A stretch of 64,000 nt of DNA from OLB7 sp966250335 (GCA_966250335.1 CBINGZ010000006.1:111733-175732); one strand, 5' to 3'; positions 44,131 through 53,575 are shown, counted from the first letter of the stretch. The notes: generated by a model not told the origin, from the sequence alone. Numbers and translations are program-made.

Positions 44131-44269
44131 ACGATCTTATGAGAACCGGTAGAAGGAGAAGGATGGGAAGAGAGTTCGGAGAAGAAGATCTCCACCGGAT
44201 CACGATCCGCCTCCGCGGGTCGTTCCCGCCCCGCAGCACGAACCCACACGCACCGTATCGGCTATCGAC

Positions 44270-44824
44270 ATGAATGAGAATCCGCAGGAAGAGCTGGAGC
44301 GTCTGCACGACCAGGCGCAGGAACGTGAGGAAGCCGTCAAGCTGCGCGTGCGAAGTCTCAACGAGAGGTTCCGCGAGCTCGGGGATCGTTCCCGGCAGGA
44401 GTTCGAACGGCTGAGGGAGACACACGACGAACTCTCCTACCTGAGGATCGGCAACGCCATGGCGGAGATCTTCGACACCTTCGTGAACGACCTGCGCGCC
44501 GAGTTCCAGGCCTATTCCCTCTCCATGAACCGGTTTCTGGACACCTTCTCCCAGGTGATGAGCCTGCTGGCGCAGAATCCGGCGGGAAGAGGGAGCGCTC
44601 CGGAGATCTCGATCCAGAGGGTGAAGGGGATGCGGCGGAGTCTGGAGAAGGCGAGCGACGATTTCCGGCAGTTCAAGACGATCATCCTCTCCATGCACTC
44701 CATGAACGAGCGCTTCGGCATCGAGCAGTTGCGGGTGGCGCAGGAGCTGGAGATGTTCATCAAGGAGTTCGACAACGGTGTGAGAATGATGATCGACACC
44801 CAGGTGGAACTGATGAAGCTGTAG
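44270..44824 (+). CDS. Coiled-coil hypothetical protein
   Basis: 184 residues, almost all helical and strongly charged. A coiled coil is predicted at the N-terminus (NPQEELERLHDQAQEREEAV) and again near the C-terminus (RVAQELEMFIKEFDNGVRMM). The centre is methionine-rich (YSLSMNRFLDTFSQVMSLL). There is no signal peptide. I do not recognise the family. The gene stands upstream of the export operon on the same strand, with a 156-base gap. Confidence 0.75.
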   Translation: MNENPQEELERLHDQAQEREEAVKLRVRSLNERFRELGDRSRQEFERLRETHDELSYLRIGNAMAEIFDTFVNDLRAEFQAYSLSMNRFLDTFSQVMSLLAQNPAGRGSAPEISIQRVKGMRRSLEKASDDFRQFKTIILSMHSMNERFGIEQLRVAQELEMFIKEFDNGVRMMIDTQVELMKL

Positions 44825-44980
44825 GAGCTTCCAATCCCTCAGAGCCACCCTTCATACCCCGATACTCGTTTCAACATGTATATCTCGGGAACCGCATCCG
44901 GCGGAGCTCCCCGAACCCTGCACGGCCCCGGCAGACGTTTCAGGCACCGGGCGACCGTCTGATTTTGAACGGAGTAGAAC

Positions 44981-46402
44981 GTGCGCCCCATACACGAAGT
45001 GTTCACCGATCTTTTTTCAGGATGGTCACCGCTGCGGAGGATCATCCCGGCGGTGCTCCTTGCCGCTTCGGCGGCGGTCGCGCCGGGAACGGCCCGCGCC
45101 CAGGACACCGTCCGCATCACCCTGGAGGAAGCGATCGAGATCGCCTCCTCCCGAAGCGTCGATCTGGTACGGGCGCATAACGCGCTCCGTTCCGCGCGGA
45201 CCCGTATCGAGACCGCCCGCGGCGCCTTTCAGCCTACCCTGAGCCTCTCGGCCGGCCCCTCCGTCAGGTATCAGCTCGGAACATCCGAGGGGATCGACGG
45301 GGAGTCGAACAACGCCAGCGGCTCGCTTTCGCTCGGCGCCTCTTCCGGCTACACCATCTACAACGGCAACGCAGACCGTGCCGCGCTCCTCCAGGCCGAA
45401 CAGCTTGCCCGCGCCAGCGACGTCGGGATCGACCGGACCGCGCAGACCACCCTCTTCACCCTCATCGGATCGTTTTACGATGTTGCGACGCAGCGGGAGC
45501 TGATGGGGGTGGAACGGGAGAACCTCAACGCCGAGCGGCTCCAGCTTGAACGGATCAACGCGTTCGTGGAGGCGGGCACACGGCCGGTCTCGGACCGGTA
45601 CGCGCAGGAGGCGACGGTGGCGGCGGCGGAGCTGCGGATGCTGCAGGCCGAGCAGCGGATGGAGACGGCGAAGCTCGCCCTGGTCGACATCCTTCTGCTC
45701 GATCCTCTCGGCCGCTACGATTTTCCTCCCCCCGGACCCGCCGCTGAAACCGGGCCCTCTCCCGGAGAGGGCCCGACCGCGCTCGTGGAGCAGGCCCTGA
45801 CGAATCGTCCGGAGATCGTCGCGCAGCAGGCACGGATTGAGGCGGCCGAACAGGGGATCAGGATAGCGGATGCGGGGGATGCTCCCTCCCTCTCCCTCTC
45901 CCTCTCCGGCTCGCTCGGCACCAGCTATTCCACCGTCAACGATCGCGAGGGGTTCGGATCGCAGCTCTTCACGAACAACCCGAGCGCATCGCTCGGCCTC
46001 TCCCTCTCGCTTCCGGTCTTCGACAGGAACCGGACCGACGCCGCCGTGGAGCAGGCGCAGATAGAGTATGAGAACGAGCTGCTGACGATGGCGGCGCTCC
46101 GCCAGCAGGTCTCGATCGAGATACGGCAGGCGCTTCTCGATCTCAATAACGCGCGCGGCCAGCTCGACGCCGCCCAGCGGCAGGTGGCGGCCACGGCGCA
46201 GGGGCTCGAGGTGGAGCAGGCGCGCTACCAGTCGGGGGTCTCCACCTTCGTGGAGCTGGCCCAGGCGCGGGCCCGCCATGTGGCGGCGCAGGCGCAGGTG
46301 GTGCAGGCCAGGAACGCCGTGGAACTTCAGACCCGCGCTCTGGCCTACGTCGTCGGCCTCTTCCGGGCGCCCAGGGGAACGCCCCAGCCTCCGCAGCGGT
46401 AG
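44981..46402 (+). CDS. TolC-family outer-membrane efflux protein
   Basis: 473 residues starting with GTG 44981, preceded by GGAG at good spacing. A signal peptide ends near TARAQ (residue 41). Two OEP repeats are clear: ITLEEAIEIASSRSVDLVRA ... AARGAF-like turn, and LVEQALTNRPEIVAQQARIE ... LPVFDRNRTDAAVEQAQIEY. The sequence is alanine/glutamine-rich and alpha-helical, as expected for the periplasmic tunnel. It forms the outer channel for the MacA-like adaptor and ABC transporter encoded next, with short gaps indicating one operon. Confidence 0.92.
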   Translation: MRPIHEVFTDLFSGWSPLRRIIPAVLLAASAAVAPGTARAQDTVRITLEEAIEIASSRSVDLVRAHNALRSARTRIETARGAFQPTLSLSAGPSVRYQLGTSEGIDGESNNASGSLSLGASSGYTIYNGNADRAALLQAEQLARASDVGIDRTAQTTLFTLIGSFYDVATQRELMGVERENLNAERLQLERINAFVEAGTRPVSDRYAQEATVAAAELRMLQAEQRMETAKLALVDILLLDPLGRYDFPPPGPAAETGPSPGEGPTALVEQALTNRPEIVAQQARIEAAEQGIRIADAGDAPSLSLSLSGSLGTSYSTVNDREGFGSQLFTNNPSASLGLSLSLPVFDRNRTDAAVEQAQIEYENELLTMAALRQQVSIEIRQALLDLNNARGQLDAAQRQVAATAQGLEVEQARYQSGVSTFVELAQARARHVAAQAQVVQARNAVELQTRALAYVVGLFRAPRGTPQPPQR

Positions 46403-46465
46403 AAGGGGACAATCCGATCTGATAACGATATTCTTACGAGCATTTTCATCCTTGATCTCAACGTC

Positions 46466-47755
46466 ATGAAACGAAGGTGGATCATTGTTCTCATAGCGGT
46501 CGCGGCGCTGGCGGCCGTCTACTTCTTCTTCCTCCGTCCTTCCGACGAGGGGGAGCAGAAGTATCAGACCGCTGCGGTAACGCGCGCCGATCTTGAGGCG
46601 ACGGTGACCAGCACCGGCACGATCGCGGCGGTCGGCACCGTGCAGGTCGGCACGCAGGTCTCCGGGACGATCGAGGAGGTCCTCGTCGACTTCAACGACC
46701 AGGTGCGGCGCGGGCAGCTTCTGGCGCGTCTCGATACCCGTGTGCTGCAGGCGTCCGTGGAGGACGCGGGCGCCAACGTCGAGCGGGTCCGGGCACAGTA
46801 CACGGCGGCGCTCGACCAGTACAACAGGAACAAGGAACTGTACGATAAGAAGTTCATCTCCGCGATAGAGTTCAACCAGTACCGCACGACCCTGGACGCG
46901 GCGCGGGCATCGGTCACCTCGGCACAGGTGGCGCTCCAGAGAGCGCGCACGAACCTTGGGTACGCCGAGATCCGATCGCCGACCGACGGGACGGTGATCC
47001 AGCGCGCCGTGGAGTCGGGACAGACGGTGGCGGCGAGTCTCTCCACTCCCACCCTCTTCACCATCGCGCGCGATCTGGCGAACATGCAGATCGAGGCGAG
47101 TGTGGACGAGAGCGATATAGGTCAGATCAAGGAGGGACAGCAGGCCTCCTTCACCGTGCAGAGCCAGGGGGATAAGACGTTCAGAGGAACAGTGCGGCAG
47201 ATCCGTCTCCAGGCGCAGACCGTGCAGAACGTCGTCAACTACACGGTGGTGGTCGACGCCAGGAACGAGCAGGGGCTGCTTCTCCCCGGCATGACCGCCA
47301 CGGTCAACTTCCAGGTGAACCGGGTCGAGAACGTGCTGACGGTTCCGAACGCCGCGCTCCGGTTCCAGCCGCCGCCGGCAGTGCTGGAGGAGATGCGGGC
47401 GCAGGGATCACGGGGCGATTCGACGCGAAGGGATTCGACCGCCGGAACGGCGCAGCGGAGAGGGAACGGAGACTCCGCGGCCGCGGGTGGAAGACGCCCC
47501 GCAGGCGTCTCGCGCGGCAGACTCTGGCTTCTCGACGAGGCGGGCGCTCTCAGGATGATCAACGTCCGCGTGGGACTGAGCGACGGACAGCGGACAGAAA
47601 TATCGGGTCCCGATGTGCATGAGGGGATGCAGGTGGTCTCCGGCGTCGCCACCGCGCAGCAGAGCGGAAGCGGGACCAGGACCGGAACAGGTCTCCCCTT
47701 CGGTTCCCCCGGCGGCGGCGGGGGTCGCAGCGGAGGAGGCGGGCGCGGTTTCTGA
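46466..47755 (+). CDS. macA: MacA-like periplasmic adaptor (HlyD/MFP family)
   Basis: 429 residues. An N-terminal membrane anchor (WIIVLIAVAALAAVYFFFL) is followed by the lipoyl/barrel-sandwich halves (VGTQVSGTIEEVLVDFNDQV and LGYAEIRSPTDGTVIQRAVE) around a coiled-coil hairpin. The beta-barrel domain follows (ASVDESDIGQIKEGQQASF). The C-terminal segment is unusually rich in Gly, Arg and Ser (GSPGGGGGRSGGGG). It links the TolC-type channel to the MacB-like transporter, to export peptides, lipids or antibiotics. Confidence 0.92.
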   Translation: MKRRWIIVLIAVAALAAVYFFFLRPSDEGEQKYQTAAVTRADLEATVTSTGTIAAVGTVQVGTQVSGTIEEVLVDFNDQVRRGQLLARLDTRVLQASVEDAGANVERVRAQYTAALDQYNRNKELYDKKFISAIEFNQYRTTLDAARASVTSAQVALQRARTNLGYAEIRSPTDGTVIQRAVESGQTVAASLSTPTLFTIARDLANMQIEASVDESDIGQIKEGQQASFTVQSQGDKTFRGTVRQIRLQAQTVQNVVNYTVVVDARNEQGLLLPGMTATVNFQVNRVENVLTVPNAALRFQPPPAVLEEMRAQGSRGDSTRRDSTAGTAQRRGNGDSAAAGGRRPAGVSRGRLWLLDEAGALRMINVRVGLSDGQRTEISGPDVHEGMQVVSGVATAQQSGSGTRTGTGLPFGSPGGGGGRSGGGGRGF

Positions 47756-47807
47756 GAAACGGGAGCCGACGGTTCGGACGTTCATGGAAAGGGAATGGAG
47801 TATTACG

Positions 47808-48563
47808 ATGATTCCGGTCATAGAAACACGCGCACTTAAAAAGGTCTACTCCAACGGTGAGGTGGAGGTGCAGGCGCTCCGCAACGTCGATCTCCGGATC
47901 GATGCGGGAGAGTTCGTCGCCATCATGGGGGCTTCGGGCTCCGGCAAGTCGACGCTGATGAACATCCTCGGCTGCCTCGATCTTCCCACCTCCGGCGAGT
48001 ACAGACTGGACGGCGTCAGGGTGAACGATCTCAGCAGAAACCAGCTTGCCGATATCAGGAACGAGAAGATCGGGTTCGTCTTTCAGGGATTCAATCTTCT
48101 CCCCCGCACCTCGGCGCTGGAGAACGTGGAGCTGCCGCTCCTCTACAACAGGACACATCAGCAGGAGGACCCGGCGAAGCTCGCCCGCGAGGCGCTGGAA
48201 CGGGTCGGTCTCGGCGGTCGTCTGGACCATCAGCCGAGTCAGCTCTCGGGGGGTCAGCAGCAGCGCGTGGCGATCGCCCGGGCGCTCGTCAACAAGCCGT
48301 CGCTGATCCTGGCCGACGAGCCGACCGGCAATCTGGACAGCCGCACCAGCATCGACGTCATGTCCCTCTTCCGCGACCTGAACGACCAGGGGATCACCGT
48401 CATCCTGGTGACCCACGAACCCGATATCGCCGGCTACACCAAACGGATCATCGACGTGCGCGACGGGCTGATACGGCACGACGCCCCGGTCCGTGATCGT
48501 CGCGACCCCAAGGAGGCGTTGCGCGAACTGGAGGAGGAACTCAATCTGGAGACAGGGTCATGA
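47808..48563 (+). CDS. ABC transporter ATPase, MacB/LolD type
   Basis: 251 residues from ATG 47808 (GGGAATGGAG upstream). Walker A GASGSGKST (41-49), Q-loop FVFQGFNLLPRTSALENVEL, signature LSGGQQQRVAIARAL, Walker B LILADEPTGNLDSRT and H-loop VTHEPDIA are all intact. The MacB/LolD family energises mechanotransmission rather than direct transport. The ATPase and permease are separate genes here, whereas E. coli MacB is a fusion. Its stop overlaps the permease start (ATGA). Confidence 0.95.
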   Translation: MIPVIETRALKKVYSNGEVEVQALRNVDLRIDAGEFVAIMGASGSGKSTLMNILGCLDLPTSGEYRLDGVRVNDLSRNQLADIRNEKIGFVFQGFNLLPRTSALENVELPLLYNRTHQQEDPAKLAREALERVGLGGRLDHQPSQLSGGQQQRVAIARALVNKPSLILADEPTGNLDSRTSIDVMSLFRDLNDQGITVILVTHEPDIAGYTKRIIDVRDGLIRHDAPVRDRRDPKEALRELEEELNLETGS

Positions 48564-49777
48564 GACTGACGAACATCCTGAAGGTCGCCATGCGATCGAT
48601 CCTGCGCCACCGGATGCGGAGCATCCTGACGATGCTCGGCATTATCATCGGCGTGGGAGCGGTCATCCTGATGGTCTCCATCGGCCAGGGGGTACAGAAG
48701 CAGGTGGAGAGTCAGATCGCCGGGCTCGGCTCGAACATTCTGATGGTCTTCCCGGCCGCCTCCAATCTGGGAGGAGTAAGCCAGGGGGCGGGGACGCAGG
48801 AGATCCTGACGATGGAGGATATCGAGAAGCTGAACCGGGAGGCGACGCTGGTGGCGGGGGTGTCGCCGGTGGTCCGCTCGGGGGTACAGGCGATCGGCGG
48901 CATCGGCAACTGGAGCACCTCTGTGCAGGGGGTCTCGGCGACATATCTGGAGGTCCGCGACTGGGCTCTCGGCTCCGGTGAGTTCTTCACCGACCGCGAT
49001 ATGAACAGTCGCGCCAAGGTCTGCGTCATCGGCCGGACCGTGGCCGACAATCTCTTCCCGAACATCGACCCGATCGGCGAACAGCTCCGCCTGCGGAACG
49101 TCCCGTTCAGAGTGATCGGCGTCCTTGCCGCGAAGGGGCAGGGAGCGACCGGCCAAGACCAGGACGACGTGATCCTGGCCCCCGCGACCACCGTGCGCGA
49201 CAGGCTCAGCGGGAGACGGTTCATCCAGCAGATCCTGATAAGCGTGGTATCGGAGGATCAGATGCCGGCGGCCCAGCAGGAGATCACGACGCTTCTCAGG
49301 GAATCGCATAGACTGCAGGCGGGAGAGGAGAACGATTTCATGATCCGCAGCCAGACCGAGATCGCGGAGGCCGCGGAGTCCACCACGCAGGTGCTGACGA
49401 TGTTCCTGGCCTCGATCGCCGGGGTTTCGCTCGTGGTGGGAGGGATCGGCATCATGAACATCATGCTGGTGTCGGTCACCGAACGGACGCGTGAAATCGG
49501 GATCAGGATGGCGATCGGAGCGCGGAGCAGCGACGTGCTGACGCAGTTCCTTGTGGAGTCGGTGGTGCTGAGCCTCTGCGGCGGCATCACCGGCATCCTG
49601 CTCGGGATCGGCGGCGCACAGATCGTCTCCGCCGTGGCGAACATCGCGACCGCCGTCGATCCCGGCATCATTGTGATCGCCTTCGCCTTCTCGGCCGCCA
49701 TCGGTATCTTCTTCGGGTTCTATCCCGCCCGCAAGGCGGCCGGCCTGAAGCCGATCGAGGCGCTCCGGTACGAGTAG
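48560..49777 (+). CDS. MacB/FtsX-type ABC permease
   Basis: 405 residues with one N-terminal membrane helix (ILTMLGIIIGVGAVILMVSI), a MacB-like periplasmic core domain, and three C-terminal helices (FLASIAGVSLVVGGIGIMNI; VVLSLCGGITGILLGIGGAQ; IVIAFAFSAAIGIFFGFYPA). TERTREIGIRMAIGA and PARKAAGLKPIEALRYE are family signatures. With the ATPase, MacA-like adaptor and TolC-like channel it completes a tripartite exporter. Confidence 0.95.
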   Translation: MRLTNILKVAMRSILRHRMRSILTMLGIIIGVGAVILMVSIGQGVQKQVESQIAGLGSNILMVFPAASNLGGVSQGAGTQEILTMEDIEKLNREATLVAGVSPVVRSGVQAIGGIGNWSTSVQGVSATYLEVRDWALGSGEFFTDRDMNSRAKVCVIGRTVADNLFPNIDPIGEQLRLRNVPFRVIGVLAAKGQGATGQDQDDVILAPATTVRDRLSGRRFIQQILISVVSEDQMPAAQQEITTLLRESHRLQAGEENDFMIRSQTEIAEAAESTTQVLTMFLASIAGVSLVVGGIGIMNIMLVSVTERTREIGIRMAIGARSSDVLTQFLVESVVLSLCGGITGILLGIGGAQIVSAVANIATAVDPGIIVIAFAFSAAIGIFFGFYPARKAAGLKPIEALRYE

Positions 49778-49828
49778 AAGAAAGAATCGCAAAGGGATAA
49801 AAACATTCCGCCGGTCTGAAGGAAGGAA

Positions 49829-49852
49829 CGCCGGGCCCTGTCGGGCCCGGCG
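49829..49852 (+). terminator. GC hairpin at the end of the export operon
   Basis: A perfect 10-bp stem (CGCCGGGCCC) with a TGTC loop, 51 bases after the permease stop and 19 bases before the next gene. It ends in CTATAGATAT and has no U-tract. It is the likely operon end. Confidence 0.65.
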
Positions 49853-49870
49853 CTATAGATATCGCACCCT

Positions 49871-50380
49871 ATGGACATTACCGACACCGACGATCTCTCC
49901 ATCAACGGATTCGCCGACGCCGCCCGCTCGTATCACGATTTTATCGCCGGGGTCGAGGGACTCCGCCCGATCGACCTCATGAGCGGGCTGCTGGCACGAC
50001 TCATCACGCTCCGGAGATGGGCCGAACGGCTTCCGGAGGTTCATCTGGAGGATGAGGCGGAACGAAGCGTCGCCTATGCCACGCGGAGGGCGACCCTGGC
50101 GCTCACGAAGCTGGACGACGATCTTGAGGAGACGACCGATCCGGTATGGCACGGCATCAGATCGCTGCTGATCCACGGGCTGGAGGGGGAGATCGGGGAG
50201 GAACGGCTGGAACGTCTCTCCGACATCGCCGCCACGCTCGACGCGGCGCTGGCCCCCGGCCTGGAGCGCTGGGAGGAAGGATCGCATCGCGAGATCGCGT
50301 GGCGCTGGCGCTTCGGCCGCGACAACGACTGGGGGAAGGAACTCGACGAGGCAATCACCCTCCTTTCCGGAACAGCGTGA
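49871..50380 (+). CDS. DUF5063-family protein
   Basis: 169 residues from ATG 49871. The pattern fits DUF5063: an N-terminal helix (GFADAARSYHDFIAGVEGLR), a leucine-rich helix with a terminal Pro (LITLRRWAERLPEVHLEDEA), LSDIAATLDAALAPGLERWE, and the C-terminal hallmark IAWRWRFGRDNDWGKELDEA. The family is cytoplasmic and of unknown function, common in Bacteroidota and Gammaproteobacteria. It follows the export operon terminator and is convergent with the AbiE-like unit. Confidence 0.8.
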   Translation: MDITDTDDLSINGFADAARSYHDFIAGVEGLRPIDLMSGLLARLITLRRWAERLPEVHLEDEAERSVAYATRRATLALTKLDDDLEETTDPVWHGIRSLLIHGLEGEIGEERLERLSDIAATLDAALAPGLERWEEGSHREIAWRWRFGRDNDWGKELDEAITLLSGTA

Positions 50381-50490
50381 GAGATCCGGCGCCCCATGCA
50401 AAACCGGAGCGGGAGGTCGAGAGAATCGCGAACCATCTTCACGAGGAGAAAAGATCCTCCAGATCACGTAGCACCTCCGGGATATATCCC

Positions 50491-51297
50491 TCAATACTCC
50501 TCTCGCCCTGCACGGAATGCTTCAGTCTCACGAAACATGAGAATGCCCGGTGCGTCGGGCTTATGAAACAGGTGCTCCCTGATCCGGCATGCCTCCTGGA
50601 GATGTGGCCTGTCATGGTCGGCCTTGCGATGATCGATTGCGGTGTCCCAATCGGTCTCGGTCATACCGGTGACGATTCGGAAGATGTCGAGCGCATGATG
50701 CCGAGCTTGTACCGCATCGTCCTTGTAACGGTCGTCGAACGCCTGCAGTTTAAGGATGAGATAGTTGAAGCTTGACGGGATCAGCACCTCACTCTCTTCT
50801 TCTCCGAATGGGATTCGGACGGGAATAGTGCCACGTTCAATGCTCTCCGATGCCTCGGTCAGATATGCGTGAATATGCTCCCGGCTCCCCGTCGGTCGTA
50901 TACGCAACCCGTGCATCTTAACAAGATATTCAGTTCCTTCAGGAGGAGGCGGAGAGAGGAGATCGACACGGACCGTACGGTCAGGCTGATCCGACGAGAG
51001 CGCACGCTCGAACTGGAAATACGGTGTTTTCGGTTGGTAGCCCCTTTCTCGTAGAATGGACGCAAGCATGTCCATTTTCCCCGCATCGATGATGAGTTCG
51101 GCGGTCAGGAACAGGTCCAGATCCTTTGTCGAACGGGAACCCGGAGCGACAGGATAGCGAGGCTGGCGCCGTGTCTCGTGGTAGGTTTCGCGCAGGAATA
51201 ATCCCATCCCCCCTCCAAGGATGAAGGGGATGTCATGAAACTTGCAGGCCCGACTCAGGTGAACCAGCTCCAGGAGAAGATCGTCCAGAATCGCCAT
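50491..51297 (-). CDS. AbiEii/AbiGii-type nucleotidyltransferase toxin-like protein
   Basis: 268 residues from ATG 51297. The nucleotidyltransferase core is visible: IPFILGGGMGLFLRE (24-37) and SRSTKDLDLFL (54-64) with Asp59 and Asp61 as metal ligands. TVRVDLLSP supplies the third strand aspartate, and SSFNYLILKLQAFDDRYKDD is the usual K-x-x-A-x-x-D region. AbiEii toxins modify tRNA or other targets by NTP transfer and are paired with an AbiEi antitoxin upstream. The start lies 65 bases inside the preceding gene. GC is lower than in the surroundings, fitting an acquired module. Confidence 0.8.
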   Translation of the reverse strand: MAILDDLLLELVHLSRACKFHDIPFILGGGMGLFLRETYHETRRQPRYPVAPGSRSTKDLDLFLTAELIIDAGKMDMLASILRERGYQPKTPYFQFERALSSDQPDRTVRVDLLSPPPPEGTEYLVKMHGLRIRPTGSREHIHAYLTEASESIERGTIPVRIPFGEEESEVLIPSSFNYLILKLQAFDDRYKDDAVQARHHALDIFRIVTGMTETDWDTAIDHRKADHDRPHLQEACRIREHLFHKPDAPGILMFRETEAFRAGREEY

Positions 51298-51970
51298 CGA
51301 TATCTCCAAGTATTGTTCGTTCGATATCCGCGGCAATCTCCCGCTCACGTTTATCGAGTCGGGAGAGCGCCAGATAGCATTCAATGCGCGAGGCCCAGTG
51401 ACCGTTGCGGGCGAAATAGATGAACGACTCCATGGAGACATTGACCGTGCAGTTGAAGAATCTGGTTTCCTCAAATTCCTGCAATCGTCGAAGCCGGTCC
51501 CGGTCTGCGCTTGTAATTGCTGTACGATGCTGTAGTGTGGTAGTAACGGCGTAGGCTTCTGCGGAACTCTCATCGCTCCAGATCCATTGATCGTGGAGCG
51601 ATTCGCTCAGAAGACCTTCGATCTCCCGGTGCCCGGCAGGGAGCTTCAGGCGCAGAGACGCTAGGACCTTCGGAGGATTATATGCGTCGCGCAACCGCTC
51701 AAGAAGTTTGCGAGGCTGTATGAGCTCGATCTTCCCCTGAGTCTTCGTGATGATCAGGTCGTCGGCAAGAGTATTCAGCACTTTCGAGACGGTGGGAAGG
51801 GAGACGCCCCCACCTCGTGACTCGATACCGGCAACGATTTCGTTGACCTGTCTGAACGGACCGGGACACGTCAGGAGGAAGCGTCCGACGATTGAACTGT
51901 TGCCGGCGTAGATGTTCCGGATCTGACTCCGTTCCCTGTAGGCGTTGGGACGGTCGAGTCTGATCGCCAC
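51233..51970 (-). CDS. AbiEi-like antitoxin, 3' part after a frameshift
   Basis: 245 residues if started at GTG 51970. It begins in mid-domain (IRLDRPNAYRERSQIRNIYA) and continues with SSIVGRFLLTCPGPFRQVNE and a winged helix (GVSLPTVSKVLNTLADDLII), which is the second half of AbiEi/COG-type antitoxin proteins. The first half is encoded in another frame just upstream (51871-52284), overlapping by 100 bases. The natural protein is probably one polypeptide across 52284-51233 needing a one-base shift near 51970-52000. It may be a real disruption, a sequence error, or re-initiation at the GTG. It represses and neutralises in known AbiE systems. Confidence 0.65.
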   Translation of the reverse strand: MAIRLDRPNAYRERSQIRNIYAGNSSIVGRFLLTCPGPFRQVNEIVAGIESRGGGVSLPTVSKVLNTLADDLIITKTQGKIELIQPRKLLERLRDAYNPPKVLASLRLKLPAGHREIEGLLSESLHDQWIWSDESSAEAYAVTTTLQHRTAITSADRDRLRRLQEFEETRFFNCTVNVSMESFIYFARNGHWASRIECYLALSRLDKREREIAADIERTILGDIDGDSGRSSPGAGSPESGLQVS

Positions 51971-52284
51971 CAGAGCATCGAGACCACATCGGCCGAGAGA
52001 TATGGCACTGCAAGCATCAAGGCACCTTCCTTGGGCCCGACAGCAAGGAGTCGATCGATTGCCTGACGCACCACGCTGGGAACGCTTCGTCCTTTCACTT
52101 CTACCTGAAAGGTGTAGGCACGGCCTGCATAGCTCAAGCGCAGCACGGTATCGTATCCTTCGTCTCCTGCACCCGACTCTGTCGGCAGAAGATCTGCGAG
52201 AAAGGGAGCATACAAATCGGGCTGCCGGTCGAGCCTATCCTTGAGCTCCTGCTCGAACTGGTATCCGGAGGGGTTCATTTTCAT
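51871..52284 (-). CDS. AbiEi-like antitoxin, 5' part before a frameshift
   Basis: 137 residues from ATG 52284. It has a nuclease-like alpha/beta core: GYDTVLRLSYAGRAYTFQVE followed by VKGRSVPSVVRQAIDRLL, with Asp45 and Glu62-x-Lys64 in a PD-(D/E)xK-like order, then ALMLAVPYLSADVVSML. From about residue 105 the sequence becomes Ser/Thr/Pro-rich with no structure (TVPTPTGNGVRSGTSTPATV), the sign of reading out of frame. The normal continuation is found in the 51970 frame. Together they form one broken or frameshifted antitoxin gene. Confidence 0.65.
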   Translation of the reverse strand: MKMNPSGYQFEQELKDRLDRQPDLYAPFLADLLPTESGAGDEGYDTVLRLSYAGRAYTFQVEVKGRSVPSVVRQAIDRLLAVGPKEGALMLAVPYLSADVVSMLWWRSDSTVPTPTGNGVRSGTSTPATVQSSDASS

Positions 52285-52315
52285 GAAAACAGCAATCGTT
52301 CTCTTCCGTCAAACC

Positions 52316-53575
52316 CTACCGCCTCACCCGCGCCGGAACTCCTCCCCTCCTCTCACCGCTCCCCTTCGCAAACGGAATGTTCGCTTTCTCCTGGTACGAT
52401 ACCTCCACCTCGATATAACGGTTCGGCGCCTCCCCCTGCAGGATCCTTCCGTTGACGTTCTTTACCAGCACGCGGGCGTAATGGTATTCGCCTTCGAGGC
52501 CGGTGCGGAGGACGAAGCCGTGCGAGAGAGAGGTGGAAATCGCCGGGAAGATGAACGCCGAGACGTTACCGTAGTCGGTCGCGATATAGCTGTTCAGCGG
52601 GCGTTCCATCATCCAGCTGTCCAGGTCCTTCACATCGTATGACATCTGCGATATATAGACGTTCGGGTCGAAGGAGTCGACATGCTTGAACTCGACGAAG
52701 CTGTAGGCGGGACCGACGATCACCGAATCTTCGCCGTTCCCGGTCATCACGTACATTCCGAGCTGAACCTTCGGGTCGGGCTGGCCGACGCCGATGTTGT
52801 AGGGGCCGCCCCTGTGCGGATCGAGAACGAGCCCCGCGCCGTGTGACGAGGTCTTCTCGTACATCCGCAACGTGGCGGCGGGATCGAGTCTGTCATGGGT
52901 GAAGCGGGCCGCCGCCGCGTATCGGATGGTCGCCGGAGCGGAGGCGGAAGCGCCCCGGTGCGCCCGGAGCGTGAAATCGTACATGACTCCGGGCTGAATC
53001 TCGACGATATCGACCTCCCTGGTCGCGGGAGCAAGTTCCAGGGAACCGCTCTCCGAGGCTCCGACGGCCTTCCACTCCACGGTGATCAGCGTGAGCCCCG
53101 GATCAGCATCAGCGGGCGTATCCCACTTCAGCCTGACCGTCCGGTCGGAGATCGACGAGGCGCGCAGCCAGGCGACCTGTGCCGGAGGATCCCCCTCCCC
53201 CGCATTCTTCAGAGCCGAGGAGCCGGCATAGATCGTCAACCGATTGTTCTTGTAGAAGAACGTATGGACGTAGTCGTCCCCCGGCACCAGGTTGGTGATC
53301 ACCGCCGACCGGGCATCGCGCCCGAGATGGATCGTATCCTTCCTTCCCGCCTCCGATGACGTCACGATCATGAAACCGTCCACATCGGCGGTCGGGAGCT
53401 CCCATTCCGCGAGAACGGTCCGCTCATCGACCGAACGGACCTTGAACCCCACCGTCGCGGCCCCCTTCTCCCCCTCCGAGACCGGCTCCGCCGGATCGCC
53501 GCACGATCCGATGCCGATGGAGAGAAGAGGAAGCGCCGCCAGTATGTTCAGGGGATGAAGGATGTACTTCTTCAT
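52316..53575 (-). CDS. Predicted lipoprotein with two fibronectin type III-like domains
   Basis: 419 residues from ATG 53575. The signal ends in the lipobox SIGIGSC with Cys25, followed by GDPAEPVSEG. Two FnIII-like domains are visible: GFKVRSVDERTVLAEWELPT (about 43-135) and WLRASSISDRTVRLKWDTPA (about 140-240). The C-terminal third is not assigned; it contains YVMTGNGEDSVIVGPAYSF and ends in a basic tail. It is probably surface or periplasmic. It lies downstream of the nine-repeat protein on the same strand, beyond a hairpin. Confidence 0.75.
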   Translation of the reverse strand: MKKYILHPLNILAALPLLSIGIGSCGDPAEPVSEGEKGAATVGFKVRSVDERTVLAEWELPTADVDGFMIVTSSEAGRKDTIHLGRDARSAVITNLVPGDDYVHTFFYKNNRLTIYAGSSALKNAGEGDPPAQVAWLRASSISDRTVRLKWDTPADADPGLTLITVEWKAVGASESGSLELAPATREVDIVEIQPGVMYDFTLRAHRGASASAPATIRYAAAARFTHDRLDPAATLRMYEKTSSHGAGLVLDPHRGGPYNIGVGQPDPKVQLGMYVMTGNGEDSVIVGPAYSFVEFKHVDSFDPNVYISQMSYDVKDLDSWMMERPLNSYIATDYGNVSAFIFPAISTSLSHGFVLRTGLEGEYHYARVLVKNVNGRILQGEAPNRYIEVEVSYQEKANIPFAKGSGERRGGVPARVRR

